Shown in pieces: positions 34,360-43,409 of a stretch of 64,000 nt of DNA. The first letter of the stretch is position 1; each line of letters opens with the position of its first letter. This stretch comes from Deltaproteobacteria bacterium (GTDB lineage: Bacteria > Desulfobacterota > Binatia > Binatales > Binataceae). Under the pieces are notes generated by a model, which saw only the letters and a list, made by a program, of their open reading frames with translations, made no database searches and was not told where the DNA came from. A program made the translations under genes and the position numbers. The stretch covers positions 62,001 through 126,000 of the forward strand of contig JAJXYF010000020.1 in NCBI GenBank assembly GCA_021780755.1, read 5' to 3'.

Positions 34360-35127
34360 TTAGCGCGGCGCCATCCGCAGCGCACCGTCGAGCCGAATCG
34401 TCTCACCATTGAGCATCCCGTTTTCGACGATATGCCGCGCGAGCGCCGCGTACTCAGTCGGGCGCCCCAGCCGCGGCGGGAACGGGATCTGCGCCCCAAG
34501 GGCCTTGCGCGCCGGCTCGGGCAGCGTCGCGAGCATCGGCGTGTCGAAGGTTCCCGGAGCGATCGTGCATACACGGATTCCGTAGGAAGCGAGGTCGCGC
34601 GCGATGGGCAGCGTCATCCCGACCACGCCGCCCTTCGACGCCGAATAGGCGGCCTGCCCGATTTGGCCGTCATACGCGGCGATTGAAGCAGTGTTGATGA
34701 TTACGCCACGCTCGCCCTCGGCGTCGGCGGCGTTCTTCGACATCTGGTTGGCGGCCAGACGGATCACGTTGAAGGTGCCGACCAGGTTGATCTGGACGAC
34801 CTTGCTGAAGAGATCGAGCGAATGGGGACCGTCCTTCGAGACGGTGCGCTGAGCGCGGCCCACTCCCGCGCAATTCACCGCTATATGAATCGTGCCGAAG
34901 CGCTTCGCCGCTTGCGCGATCGCCGCCTCGACCGCCTCCCCCGACACCACATCGGCGGCCACGAATAGCCCCTTCTCACCGAACGACTCGGCCACCTTTG
35001 GTCCGGGGGAGTTCGGCAAATCGAGGATGACGACGCGGGCGCCGCCCGCCGCAAATTCGCGCGCGGTGGCCTCGCCCAGGCCCGACCCGCCGCCGGTAAT
35101 TATCGCAACTGCGTCCTTAAGGTTCAT
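34360..35127 (-). CDS. SDR, 3-hydroxyacyl-CoA dehydrogenase type 2-like
   Basis: 255-residue SDR starting [20 protein letters not shown]. Besides the cofactor motif it has NCAGVGRAQ, catalytic Ser in [22 protein letters not shown] and the family-specific [15 protein letters not shown], all typical of HSD10-type 3-hydroxy-2-methylbutyryl-CoA dehydrogenases. Expected reaction: NAD-dependent oxidation of 3-hydroxyacyl-CoA in branched-chain or fatty acid breakdown. ATG at 35127 chosen; the frame extends to 35157 without similarity. Confidence 0.88.
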   Translation of the reverse strand: MNLKDAVAIITGGGSGLGEATAREFAAGGARVVILDLPNSPGPKVAESFGEKGLFVAADVVSGEAVEAAIAQAAKRFGTIHIAVNCAGVGRAQRTVSKDGPHSLDLFSKVVQINLVGTFNVIRLAANQMSKNAADAEGERGVIINTASIAAYDGQIGQAAYSASKGGVVGMTLPIARDLASYGIRVCTIAPGTFDTPMLATLPEPARKALGAQIPFPPRLGRPTEYAALARHIVENGMLNGETIRLDGALRMAPR

Positions 35128-35346
35128 TTCGCCCTCGCGCTGGAAAAACTGACCCATGATAATGCGCGGAGATGGCCGCCGCGTAAAGTCGGCACTGACT
35201 TTAAATAACAGTTGAAAACTCCGGCGGCGCCTCCGCGCTGCTACAAGTTGCTCCGCGAATAATCTAGAATTGGACTCAGCGGTTCGCTCGGCCGTGCACG
35301 ATTTTCGTCGTCAACGCATCGCAACATTCCAAGGGGGGAATTGAAG

Positions 35347-36681
35347 ATGGCCAATGATAATCCGCCCAAGCCGGCAACCTCAGTTAATCTCACGCCGGCC
35401 GGGCGTCCATTGCTCCATTTCTCCAATTACCAAGGCGAAATCCTCCCCGTGCTGGGTGTACTTTCCGGCGCCATCAACAAATTGAACGCCAGCGTCAAAA
35501 CCGTCGGCGATTTGCCGCAACGGGAACAAGTGATGGCGGCATTGCGGACAGCACAGGCGCAAGCCAATAACCATATATTCCAAGGCGCGGTGCCGCACGA
35601 GCGCGAATTGTCGCTCGCGCTGAGCGCGATGACGGGCGGCAAGCTGGTCAGTCCTCTCGACGTGATCGGCTTCGAGCAATACGACACGCTCGATCTGGGC
35701 TGGGTGAAGAGCTTTCTCAACTACCTGACGGTGCCGCGCGTGCCCTTTCCGAACCATTTGACCTCGCCGGTCTCGACGTTTTCGTGGATGCCCGAAAAGG
35801 TCACGCTGGCGATCGCCGGCGATTGGGGCACGGGAATCGAACCGGCCGCGTCGATCGGTGGATTTATGGCCAAGCGCGAACCCGATTATACGATTCATCT
35901 GGGCGACGTTTACTACTCGGGATTGCCCGAGGAGGAATCGCCCAAACTGGTTGAAATGTGGCCGGCGGGCGGGCGCGGATCGCTCACGCTGAACTCAAAC
36001 CACGAGATGTACGCGGGCGGTCAGGGCTACTTCAACGTCGCGCTGCGGGACCGGAAATTCGCACTGCAGAATGGACTGAGTTATTTCGTACTACAAAACC
36101 GCAACTGGATGATTATCGGACTCGACACCGCGTACTTCGCCGTTCACAGCGCGCTCTACCAGGACGGCTATCTCTCGGCAGCGGGCGAGACCAATGGCAC
36201 CGTCCAGCTCGATTGGATGCGCGAGATGCTGCGGCTGGCGTCGCACTCCAACATGAACGTGATCATTCTCACTCATCACGATGGTTTCGATGTCGATCCG
36301 TATGCGAATACCGTCACCTTCAAGAATCTGTTCGACACGATGACGCGGGAGCTGCAAGGCGTGAAGCGCTGGTGGTGGTATTGGGGCCACGTCCACGCCG
36401 GCGTCGCGTATCAGTCGATTACGAGTAATCAGTCAACGGTGTATCCGCGCTGTATCGGGCACGGCGGTATCCCGTGGGAACCGTTTCCCGATCTCAAATC
36501 GATCCATCTCAATGACCAGCGCGTGAATGTCGAATGGGCGGAGGTCAGGACCGTCACCGATAGCAAGGGGAATCAGCGGGCGCTCAACGGCTATTTGATG
36601 GTCACGCTCGACGGCGAAAATATTACGGAGAAGCTCTACGACGAGAACGACGACGCGACCGGTTGGACGCCGCATTACTAG
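35347..36681 (+). CDS. Calcineurin-like metallophosphoesterase
   Basis: 444-residue phosphoesterase-fold protein. Metal-site motifs occur in order: GDWGTG, HLGDVYYSG, SNHEMY (the usual GNHE with Gly to Ser), ILTHHDGF and GHVHAG. No signal peptide. A novel-looking N-terminal region of about 140 residues precedes the catalytic domain. Start: the ATG at 35347 lies 7 bp after the AAGGGGGGA ribosome-binding site; the in-frame TTG at 35341 would be too close to it. Substrate unknown. A likely terminator follows. Confidence 0.85.
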   Translation: MANDNPPKPATSVNLTPAGRPLLHFSNYQGEILPVLGVLSGAINKLNASVKTVGDLPQREQVMAALRTAQAQANNHIFQGAVPHERELSLALSAMTGGKLVSPLDVIGFEQYDTLDLGWVKSFLNYLTVPRVPFPNHLTSPVSTFSWMPEKVTLAIAGDWGTGIEPAASIGGFMAKREPDYTIHLGDVYYSGLPEEESPKLVEMWPAGGRGSLTLNSNHEMYAGGQGYFNVALRDRKFALQNGLSYFVLQNRNWMIIGLDTAYFAVHSALYQDGYLSAAGETNGTVQLDWMREMLRLASHSNMNVIILTHHDGFDVDPYANTVTFKNLFDTMTRELQGVKRWWWYWGHVHAGVAYQSITSNQSTVYPRCIGHGGIPWEPFPDLKSIHLNDQRVNVEWAEVRTVTDSKGNQRALNGYLMVTLDGENITEKLYDENDDATGWTPHY

Positions 36682-36685
36682 GTTC

Positions 36686-36701
36686 ACGGCCGGGCCGTTT
36701 T
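36686..36701 (+). terminator. Possible intrinsic terminator
   Basis: Stem ACGGC/GCCGT with loop CGG followed by a short T-run, 4 bp after the metallophosphoesterase stop. Short stem and only four Ts, so moderate support. Confidence 0.4.
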
Positions 36702-36770
36702 GCCTGGCCGGCGATTAGAGAATAACCCTGCACCGATATCATTCGTTGTTCTGGGCGCGGCCGCATGTTC

Positions 36771-36847
36771 GTCATTCTGAGCGCAGCGAAGAATTCTGAT
36801 CTTCATATCCTCCAATTCCGGAACCCATTCGCTGCACTCAGGGTGAC
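36771..36847. repeat. GTCATTCTGAG-type intergenic repeat
   Basis: Ends GTCATTCTGAGCGCAGCGA (36771-36789) and TCGCTGCACTCAGGGTGAC (36829-36847) are imperfect inverted repeats (15 of 19 pair). This resembles the widespread intergenic family with GTCATYCTGAGCG...GAAGRATCT; another copy is at 57271-57307. Confidence 0.6.
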
Positions 36848-36874
36848 AGCGGTGCGGCGTAGAATATTAGCTGA

Positions 36875-38035
36875 CTACAGATCGGCGACGCGGGGCATCA
36901 CCTTGGTCCAGAACTGTTCGAGAATCTTCATGTTACGATCGTGTGGAATCAGCCCGTTGTACATCCAGGCGAATAGCCACTTCACCGGCAGCCGCTTGAG
37001 CAATTTCTCCAATTGACGGGTTACGGTATCGACCGATCCGACCAGCGCCAGACTGTTATCGAAGAGGTCGGGCGTCGCGCCGGTTTTCGGATCGTCCATC
37101 GCCTTGGCGAAGCCGAACGGCGCGAACCATTCGTGACCGACGAAGTAGCCGCTCTGCTTCCATAGCGCGCGCGCCTCTTCATCGGTATCGGCGATGATGA
37201 CGTCGCGCAGCACGCCCATCCCCTCGCCCACCGGCTTGCCCGAGACCTCGGCGTAAAGGTCCGCCAACTGCCGCTCGTAGGTCGGGAACAGCGGCGGGAT
37301 GACCGCGGTGACGCCCTCTTGCGCGCACCAGCGGATGCTTCGCTCCGAGGACGCGAAGGGCTGGAAAATCGGCGGATGCGGCTTTTGCACCGGCTTCGGC
37401 ACCACGCTGACCGACTTTACGATGCCGTCCTCGACGCCCTTGCCCCATTTCTGCGTGGCCTCGATCGGCCACGGCGTCGCGCCCGGCGGCACGCGCCAGT
37501 ACTTGCCCTGATAGCTCAGCGAATCCTGGGTCCAGGCCTGCTTGATGATGCGATAGCATTCTTCGAAGGCTGCGCGGTTGGCGTCGTCGATCGCGTCATG
37601 CTGATGCGGGTGGGCACCGTGAATGCCGTGGGTCTGCTGCGCCATGATATCGACCCATCGGCGCTGATAGCCGCGCGCGAAGCCCGCGTTGGCGCGTCCG
37701 CCGGTCATGTGATCGAGCATCGCGATGTCTTCAGCCACGCGAATTGGGTTATTCGCCGGCAGCACCACGCCCAACTGTCCGACGCGCAGTCTCTTGGTCT
37801 GCATCCCGATGTACAGGTCGAGCAGCACGGGATTGTTCGAGACCTCGAAACCCTCGACGTGAAAATGGTGCTCGGTGAAGCTGATCGAGTCATAGCCGAG
37901 GACGTCGGCGAGCTTGGCCTGCTCGCTGACCTCGTGCAGCATTTGGTCGTAAACCTCACCGCGCAGGCCGACCATGCCTTGTTCGATCTGGCTGCGATCG
38001 CCAATTCCGGGCAGATAAAAAAGCGATACCTTCAT
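36875..38035 (-). CDS. LLM-class flavin-dependent oxidoreductase
   Basis: 386-residue bacterial luciferase-like protein beginning MKVSLFYLPGIGDRSQIEQG. Family hallmarks: LGYDSISFTEHHFHVEG, LPANNPIRVAEDIAMLDHMT, GRANAGFARGYQRRWVD, and PHPPIFQPF. These enzymes use reduced FMN to oxygenate organic substrates or F420H2; the substrate is unknown. ATG at 38035 chosen since similarity begins there. Related by family to the gene at 45243 but divergent in sequence. Confidence 0.88.
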   Translation of the reverse strand: MKVSLFYLPGIGDRSQIEQGMVGLRGEVYDQMLHEVSEQAKLADVLGYDSISFTEHHFHVEGFEVSNNPVLLDLYIGMQTKRLRVGQLGVVLPANNPIRVAEDIAMLDHMTGGRANAGFARGYQRRWVDIMAQQTHGIHGAHPHQHDAIDDANRAAFEECYRIIKQAWTQDSLSYQGKYWRVPPGATPWPIEATQKWGKGVEDGIVKSVSVVPKPVQKPHPPIFQPFASSERSIRWCAQEGVTAVIPPLFPTYERQLADLYAEVSGKPVGEGMGVLRDVIIADTDEEARALWKQSGYFVGHEWFAPFGFAKAMDDPKTGATPDLFDNSLALVGSVDTVTRQLEKLLKRLPVKWLFAWMYNGLIPHDRNMKILEQFWTKVMPRVADL

Positions 38036-38290
38036 CCGAGCTACCTCTGCGTGAAATCCGTCGATGCTTGACCGCGCCGGGGTCGCGACTTTAGCGGGCC
38101 GCGAGTAATGGAGCGATCGTATAAATGTAGGACAGGGTCGGCGGCGCGGCAAGGAGACCTGCGCCACGTGCGACGATTATGGCCGGCGCGTCGCTGCTGA
38201 CTTTGCGCGACGGACAGCGAACTGTTAACGGGCAATGCTGAACCTGAAGTGATAAAGACCTTACACGCGCTATGCGCATCGGAGGAAATC

Positions 38291-38731
38291 ATGCTCAAGG
38301 AATTCAAGGAATTCGCCCTGCGCGGCAATGTCGTCGATATGGCGGTCGGCATTATCATCGGCGGCGCCTTCGGCAAAATTGTCACTTCGCTGGTCAACGA
38401 CGTGATCATGCCGCCGATCGGACTGCTGCTGGGCGGGGTCAACTTCAACGATTTGTTTCTCAGTCTCAACGGAAAGTCCTACGCCACCATGGCGGCGGCT
38501 AAAGCGGCCAGCGCCCCGACCCTCAACTACGGGATGTTCCTGAACAACATCCTGGATTTTCTGATCGTGGCTTTCACGATGTTCATCATGATTCGCCAGT
38601 TCAACAAGCTGATGCCACCGGTGGTGGTGCCGGTAACGACGCGCGAATGTCCGTTCTGCGCGACCGAGATACCGCTGAAGGCGACGCGCTGCGCCCATTG
38701 CACGTCGGAAATCACGGCAGCCGCGGCCTGA
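38291..38731 (+). CDS. mscL: Large-conductance mechanosensitive channel with C-terminal Cys4 motif
   Basis: 146-residue MscL: amphipathic N-terminus [22 protein letters not shown]1 with [20 protein letters not shown], periplasmic loop, TM2 [20 protein letters not shown]. The usual cytoplasmic helix is replaced by a Cys4 zinc-ribbon-like segment, [22 protein letters not shown] at 38291 follows an ideal GGAGGAAA ribosome-binding site. Relieves osmotic downshock by opening under membrane tension. Confidence 0.92.
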   Translation: MLKEFKEFALRGNVVDMAVGIIIGGAFGKIVTSLVNDVIMPPIGLLLGGVNFNDLFLSLNGKSYATMAAAKAASAPTLNYGMFLNNILDFLIVAFTMFIMIRQFNKLMPPVVVPVTTRECPFCATEIPLKATRCAHCTSEITAAAA

Positions 38732-38746
38732 GCGGCTGGGGCCTCG

Positions 38747-38764
38747 TCCCGCAAAGTTGCGGGA
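38747..38764. repeat. Short hairpin with REP-like flank
   Basis: TCCCGCAA-AG-TTGCGGGA, 8-bp perfect arms, 15 bp after mscL and followed by TGACTCAG. On the reverse strand it reads GTCATCCCGCAA, a common intergenic repeat motif. It may also slow transcription, though no T-tract is present. Confidence 0.45.
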
Positions 38765-38838
38765 TGACTCAGAACGGGATTGAACAGAAGGACGACGAAT
38801 GCGCTGGCGCCGCATCGTGCGATACCGGCGCGAAGAGA

Positions 38839-39309
38839 TCAACGCGACTGGTCGCGCGGTCTGTTTTGCGGCACGGCGCCAAACGGAGTCACCCTGAAGT
38901 CGGCGCTCTCGATTAAACCGGGCCGCCGCAAGGCCCAGAAGAATGCTACCACCCAGCCGGCAATCGTCCATCCAAAGAACAGGTTCATGATGAAGATGCT
39001 ATTGAAATTGGGATGGTGACCGTTGATGGCAGCGGCGGTCGGCAGGAAGTAAATGAAGATGATCAGGAGCGGGATCATCGCGAGGTACAGGGTATCGATC
39101 CAGGTTCCGTGCTCGGACATGGGCACGGTGGAGAGGCTGCACAGGAACGCAAAGCCGACGATAAAGGCCCACAGCTTGTGTTCAGGAGCGAGACCGAGCA
39201 GGCGACCTGACCAGGCGGCGAGTCCACCCGCGATGATCAGCGATACGCCGATCGAGATTGCGAGGGTGGAGAGCCATTCAATAAAGGCGGGATCGTTAAA
39301 ACTGCTCAT
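38839..39309 (-). CDS. Superinfection immunity protein family (integral membrane)
   Basis: 156 residues with four hydrophobic segments (WLSTLAISIGVSLIIAGGL, LWAFIVGFAFLCSLSTV, LAMIPLLIIFIYFLPTAAAI, FIMNLFFGWTIAGWVVAFFW). The motif FLPTAAAINGHHPNFNSIF followed by NLFFGWTIAGW is typical of the Imm_superinfect family (T4 Imm-like). In cellular genomes the role is uncertain. ATG at 39309. Convergent with mscL. Confidence 0.72.
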   Translation of the reverse strand: MSSFNDPAFIEWLSTLAISIGVSLIIAGGLAAWSGRLLGLAPEHKLWAFIVGFAFLCSLSTVPMSEHGTWIDTLYLAMIPLLIIFIYFLPTAAAINGHHPNFNSIFIMNLFFGWTIAGWVVAFFWALRRPGLIESADFRVTPFGAVPQNRPRDQSR

Positions 39310-39615
39310 ACTTAGCCCTCACCCAACCCGGTTACTTAACATTTCTGAACTAGCGCCAATGATAACCTTAGTCAATTCAGCAATCCATGATCACTCGTAG
39401 CCTAACAGAAGCAAACTGTCCACCACGCTACGATCTTTTTTCCCCAAGTAGGGGTGACGAGTCATTGGACTTCACAAGAAGGTGCAATAACCTTAAAGAA
39501 TCCGCGATCATCCGCCTGTTTGAACGGTTTTGTTATAATGGAAATTAACTCAGAGACTTCCGTGAACCTTGGCGTCCAGCAGCATATTGCCCACGAACGT
39601 TCGTTGGAGGGCGGG
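39310..39615. other. Gene-poor spacer (306 bp)
   Basis: Less GC-rich than its surroundings. It holds a TATAAT at 39534-39539 but no matching -35 at normal spacing. No ORF, RNA fold or repeat is convincing. It should carry the promoters of the two divergent membrane protein genes. Confidence 0.5.
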
Positions 39616-40638
39616 ATGCGCCGGGCGGCGGATATCGTCGCCCTCATCTATATCGGCGTAATCGCGACCGTAGCGAGCGTGACCGGCGCTTTCTATGTGA
39701 TGTTCCCCGAACTCGGCGCACTCTCGTGGGACGTGATGGAGCAGCCGAACGGACGCTGGGCAAGCTCCCCGGTGCTGCTGGCGCTGACGCCCGCGCTGAC
39801 CGGCGTGCTGGGCACGCTGGTGACCCGTACGATCGCCTACGGCTTTGTGTCGGTGCTGCTGACGGTGGTGGCGTGCATCGGGGTGATCAGGGCGTTGCGA
39901 TCACCCGTCGCGCCGGCGATTTCCGCGGGCCTTCTGCCGCTGGTGCTCGGCGTGACCAGCTGGTGGTACCCACCTGGGATACTCTTCGGCTCGAGTCTGC
40001 TGGCGGTGATCTCCATACCGTGGAGACGGTACGCGGTGTCGTCAACGGTCATCCGCCCCGACGATAGCGAGTGCGTCGATTCGACTTCGGCCGCGATGCC
40101 CGTGAACGGCGGTACTCAGCCTGTCGAGGCTCCGCCGGGAAGCGCAAGGCGCCCGCTGCTCCCCCTGCTGATCTTCGTCGCGCTCGCGGTCGCGGCGGTG
40201 AAACTCACCGGAATGCGCTTCATCCTCTTCCCGCCCTTGGTGGTAATCCTGTACGAGATGTTTTCCTTTCCCGATCATTGTCCGTGGGTCGGACGGCCGG
40301 TGAGCTTGCCGGTGGCGTGCTTTCTGACCGCGGCCGGCGGTTATTTCTTCCGTGCACACCTGGCCTCAGCGCCGCTCGCCGCGATGTGCAGTATGGGCTG
40401 GGGTATCGCGGTATTGCGCGTCCTCGACTTCCATGTACCGCCGACGTTGGCGGTCGCGTTGCTGCCAATGGTGATGACGAATCCGACCCTCGGCTATCCG
40501 ATTGCGGTCGGCTTGGGGACCACGCTCGCATCGACCTGGTTTGTGCTCTTCGAGAAATGGACCGGCGCGCGGCGGGACGCGCGGGCAGTTGGAGCGCCGA
40601 CGACAACTGCGACAGCGACCCTCGAAAGCGCCGATTGA
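39616..40638 (+). CDS. HPP-family-like integral membrane protein
   Basis: 340-residue multi-pass protein with two halves of about four hydrophobic segments each, joined by a polar linker (about residues 142-175). The second half has HPP-like VPPTLAVALLPMVMTNPTLG and YPIAVGLGTTLAS. First half: LLALTPALTGVLGTLVTR. Relatives include nitrite-transport-linked HPP proteins; substrate unknown. I chose the ATG at 39616 for its GGAGGG ribosome-binding site; the frame is open to 39454 with another ATG at 39538. Confidence 0.68.
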   Translation: MRRAADIVALIYIGVIATVASVTGAFYVMFPELGALSWDVMEQPNGRWASSPVLLALTPALTGVLGTLVTRTIAYGFVSVLLTVVACIGVIRALRSPVAPAISAGLLPLVLGVTSWWYPPGILFGSSLLAVISIPWRRYAVSSTVIRPDDSECVDSTSAAMPVNGGTQPVEAPPGSARRPLLPLLIFVALAVAAVKLTGMRFILFPPLVVILYEMFSFPDHCPWVGRPVSLPVACFLTAAGGYFFRAHLASAPLAAMCSMGWGIAVLRVLDFHVPPTLAVALLPMVMTNPTLGYPIAVGLGTTLASTWFVLFEKWTGARRDARAVGAPTTTATATLESAD

Positions 40639-40996
40639 ATGTCCGCTGGCGGACGGAGACCGTGCGCCATGCGTACGCCGGCAGACACCTCGGACACGTG
40701 GCTCCATACGCCACAGCGGTAGTCTCGCGCGATGACTCCATACGCCACAGTGCGAGACTACCGATCAGAGGTGCTAAGCTCTCGAACGGCATCCCGATAT
40801 CGTTCAGTCTGGCGCCAAGTTATCCGGCATCATGGAAAATATATCGTCAAATGCGTCGATTTCGGAAAATATGAAAAATCACCGCTGCGCCCGTTCCAAG
40901 TTTCTATAGGCTGATTTCCTGCAATATTCTGGAATTTGGACGTCTTTTAGGTGTCGCAAGGCATCAGGCATACGTCTTGCTCCTTTCTTTCGTGAG
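40639..40996. other. Repeat-bearing spacer (358 bp)
   Basis: Intergenic. Contains a direct and inverted repeat unit at 40702-40763, then an AT-rich stretch (about 40830-40930) that probably holds the promoter of the TPR gene. No ORF is convincing. Confidence 0.5.
40702..40763. repeat. Interlaced direct and inverted repeats
   Basis: CTCCATACGCCACAG occurs at 40702-40716 and 40736-40750 (34 bp apart). Arms CGGTAGTCTCGC (40717-40728) and GCGAGACTACCG (40752-40763) form a perfect 12-bp inverted repeat with the second direct copy in its loop. May be a regulatory or insertion-derived structure. Confidence 0.7.
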
Positions 40997-41776
40997 ATGA
41001 ATCAGAGGATCACAACCATCGTGATTCGGCTGTCGTTGGCATTTTCAATAATGCTGGCCGGCACCTCGATCGCGACCGCCGGGATTGCGGGCACTGGTAG
41101 TTCGCCTGGCGGCAAAACGGCGGGGAGCGGGGCGACCGGCGTTCAATCGTCCGATCAGGTCTGCGACCCTACGGCGGACTATTTCCTCGGGATGGAAGAC
41201 TACGGCGAGGCGATCGCGACGCATCGGCGGGTGCTGGCCGCGCGTCCGGCAGACGCCTTGGCGCATTATCATCTCGGCTTCGCTTACGGTATGACCGGTG
41301 ACCGACAACGGGAAATCGGCGAGTACCGCAAAGCGGCGGCGTTGGGTCTGCGGCAGTGGGACTTCTACTTGAACCTCGGACGCGCGCTGCTGGAAGGCGG
41401 AGACCTGACGGGGGCGGCCGGCGCCCTGAAGACGGCGGTGGCGCTTGCGCCGGAGCGTCCCGAAGGTCATTTCAACCTGGGACTCGCTTACGAACGGAGC
41501 GGGATGTTGGTGGCGGCGCTCGACGAGCTACAGACTTCCTTGCGGCTGGATCCGCGACAGCCCGACGCCCGCAACATGGTGGGACTGATTTATGCGGAAG
41601 AACACGATTACCCACATGCTCGTGAAATTTGGATCGAGCTTGCTCGTACCGAACCCGATTTTGAGCCAGCCCGGCTTAATCTGGCGATCCTGGATGGCGG
41701 GGCGCAAGCGGCCAGAGAGCATTCGCCAACCGACCGCAATACTATGCGCGCCGCGTTCGCTTTCGACCCCAACTGA
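40997..41776 (+). CDS. Exported TPR-repeat protein
   Basis: 259 residues. N-terminal signal peptide with core IVIRLSLAFSIMLAGTSIATA. Then about five TPR units, for example DALAHYHLGFAYGMTGDRQR, WDFYLNLGRALLEGGDLTGA, PEGHFNLGLAYERSGMLVAA, PDARNMVGLIYAEEHDYPHA. A scaffold for protein contacts in the periplasm is likely; no enzyme motif. Stands alone. Confidence 0.8.
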   Translation: MNQRITTIVIRLSLAFSIMLAGTSIATAGIAGTGSSPGGKTAGSGATGVQSSDQVCDPTADYFLGMEDYGEAIATHRRVLAARPADALAHYHLGFAYGMTGDRQREIGEYRKAAALGLRQWDFYLNLGRALLEGGDLTGAAGALKTAVALAPERPEGHFNLGLAYERSGMLVAALDELQTSLRLDPRQPDARNMVGLIYAEEHDYPHAREIWIELARTEPDFEPARLNLAILDGGAQAAREHSPTDRNTMRAAFAFDPN

Positions 41777-42111
41777 GAAAGCCGCGGAATCGATCGCGGC
41801 CTGAAGACGCGAGAGGGCGGCGCAGCCAACGCCGCCGGGACGTCTCAAGCGAGGGCCGGTTTACGCGCAACGACCAGCATTCGCGCATCGAAGATTTTCC
41901 ACAACACCAGCAGCTTCAATAGAGCGGGACTATCCACGGCGCGCGCCGCAATCCGCCTTTGAAGTAAAGGGCGGGACGCTCCGGTTCACACGCCAAATCA
42001 GCCGGCGACGACCTTCGCTCGCCGATTTCACGCGCCGTCGCGGGACTTCGCAACGCTCGCGTTTCGTGCAAATGTTGGGGCGCGCGCGAGTTACGCCAAG
42101 GAGATTCGTCG
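41777..42111. other. Spacer (335 bp) with a hairpin
   Basis: A GC hairpin at 41816-41836 (GGCGGCG/CGCCGCC, 7-nt loop) lies 40 bp after the TPR stop and may attenuate transcription. AAGGAG at 42099-42104 is the ribosome-binding site of the next gene. Nothing else seen. Confidence 0.45.
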
Positions 42112-43251
42112 ATGCCGTACGCCGAAGGCCGCACCTACAACGACGCCGATAGCCATATCATGGAAACCCGCGACTGGCTCGCGAACTATATCGATCCGCG
42201 GCTGCGCGATCGGCTGCCGCCGCCGGACTTCGCGTCCACCGGGGTGATGGCCGACGCGATCGGCAAGACGCGCGACGCGGCGCATTGGGCGTCGGTCAAT
42301 CTCGAAGCGAACCTGATGAATCTCAAGGGCTGGGACGCGTATGGCGCAAGCGATCCATCGGAACGCACACGTGCCCTCGATATGCTCGGCTTCGATTGTC
42401 AATTGGTGTTCGCATCGATCGCGCCGGGACAATTCTGGGGCTCGTTTGCGCAGCGCGAACGGGACGCGGAGATGCTGTACGGCGGGGCGCGGGCGCTCAA
42501 TCGCGCGATGGCCGACTTCTGCGCGCACGATCGGCGCCTGCTGCCGGTGGGGTTCGTGCCGCTCGACGTGCCCGAACTCGCCGAACGCGAGATCGACGAA
42601 GCGGTGCGCCTCGGGTGTCGCACGGTATGGATTCCGGCGGCGGCCGCCGGCGACAAGTCGCCGACGCATCCGGCGCTCGACGGGGTGTGGGCGCGGCTGC
42701 AGGAAGCGAACATGCCGTTCATGCTCCATATCGGCGCGGGACGCATCCCGATCGAGCCCGGCTATCGCAACAACGGTCTCAAGTCGCGCGACTTCCTGGG
42801 CGGAGGCGAAAACGTCCGTGCGCGGGAATTCATGCAGATGCATGCGCCCTCGGAGATTTTCCTGACGGCGATGGTGCTCGATGGCACGCTCGATAAATTT
42901 CCGCGACTACGCGGTGGTTGTATCGAGCAGGGCGCCATGTGGGTGATCCCGTGGCTGAAACGGCTCGACGCGGCGCAGGATTCCTTCGTGCGCACGGAAC
43001 CGGCGCTGGCGTTGCCGATGCGGGCGTCCGAGTATGCGCGCCGGCAGTTGCGCTTCACGCCTTTTCCGACCGAGCCGGTGGGTTGGATGATCGAGCAGGC
43101 GGGCGCCGGCCTCTTTCTATTTTCGTCGGACTATCCGCACATCGAAGGCGGGCGCAATCCGCTCAAGCGCTTCGAATCGACGATGCGCGAGACTGGCGAG
43201 GACGCTAAGGATCGCTTCTACGCGCGCAACTTCGCGGAGTTGATGGGCTAG
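42112..43251 (+). CDS. Amidohydrolase family 2 (PF04909) protein
   Basis: 379 residues of the TIM-barrel Amidohydro_2 superfamily: metal motif NDADSHIMETRDWL, TRALDMLGFDCQLVFASIAP, RLGCRTVWIPAAAAG, MPFMLHIGAGR, and FSSDYPHIEGG near the end. Members hydrolyse or decarboxylate cyclic and aromatic substrates; exact reaction unknown. ATG at 42112, good AAGGAG site upstream. A second family member is at 61567. Confidence 0.85.
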   Translation: MPYAEGRTYNDADSHIMETRDWLANYIDPRLRDRLPPPDFASTGVMADAIGKTRDAAHWASVNLEANLMNLKGWDAYGASDPSERTRALDMLGFDCQLVFASIAPGQFWGSFAQRERDAEMLYGGARALNRAMADFCAHDRRLLPVGFVPLDVPELAEREIDEAVRLGCRTVWIPAAAAGDKSPTHPALDGVWARLQEANMPFMLHIGAGRIPIEPGYRNNGLKSRDFLGGGENVRAREFMQMHAPSEIFLTAMVLDGTLDKFPRLRGGCIEQGAMWVIPWLKRLDAAQDSFVRTEPALALPMRASEYARRQLRFTPFPTEPVGWMIEQAGAGLFLFSSDYPHIEGGRNPLKRFESTMRETGEDAKDRFYARNFAELMG

Positions 43252-43409
43252 CGAGGACGCGCGCGGTTCCCGGCCCGTGCGCGATGAACGACATGTGAAT
43301 CGCGCCGCCACCGGCGCCGGGTGGGCATGCGCCGATCGGGGCGGACCGCCTTGAAGCAGCCGCGCTTTCGATCGTCGCCGCACGCTTCGAACTCAATGCG
43401 AATTGTGGA

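Noticed and set aside
39534..39539. TATAAT as a -10 promoter element
   Set aside because: No -35 hexamer at 16-18 bp; it also overlaps a possible ATG.
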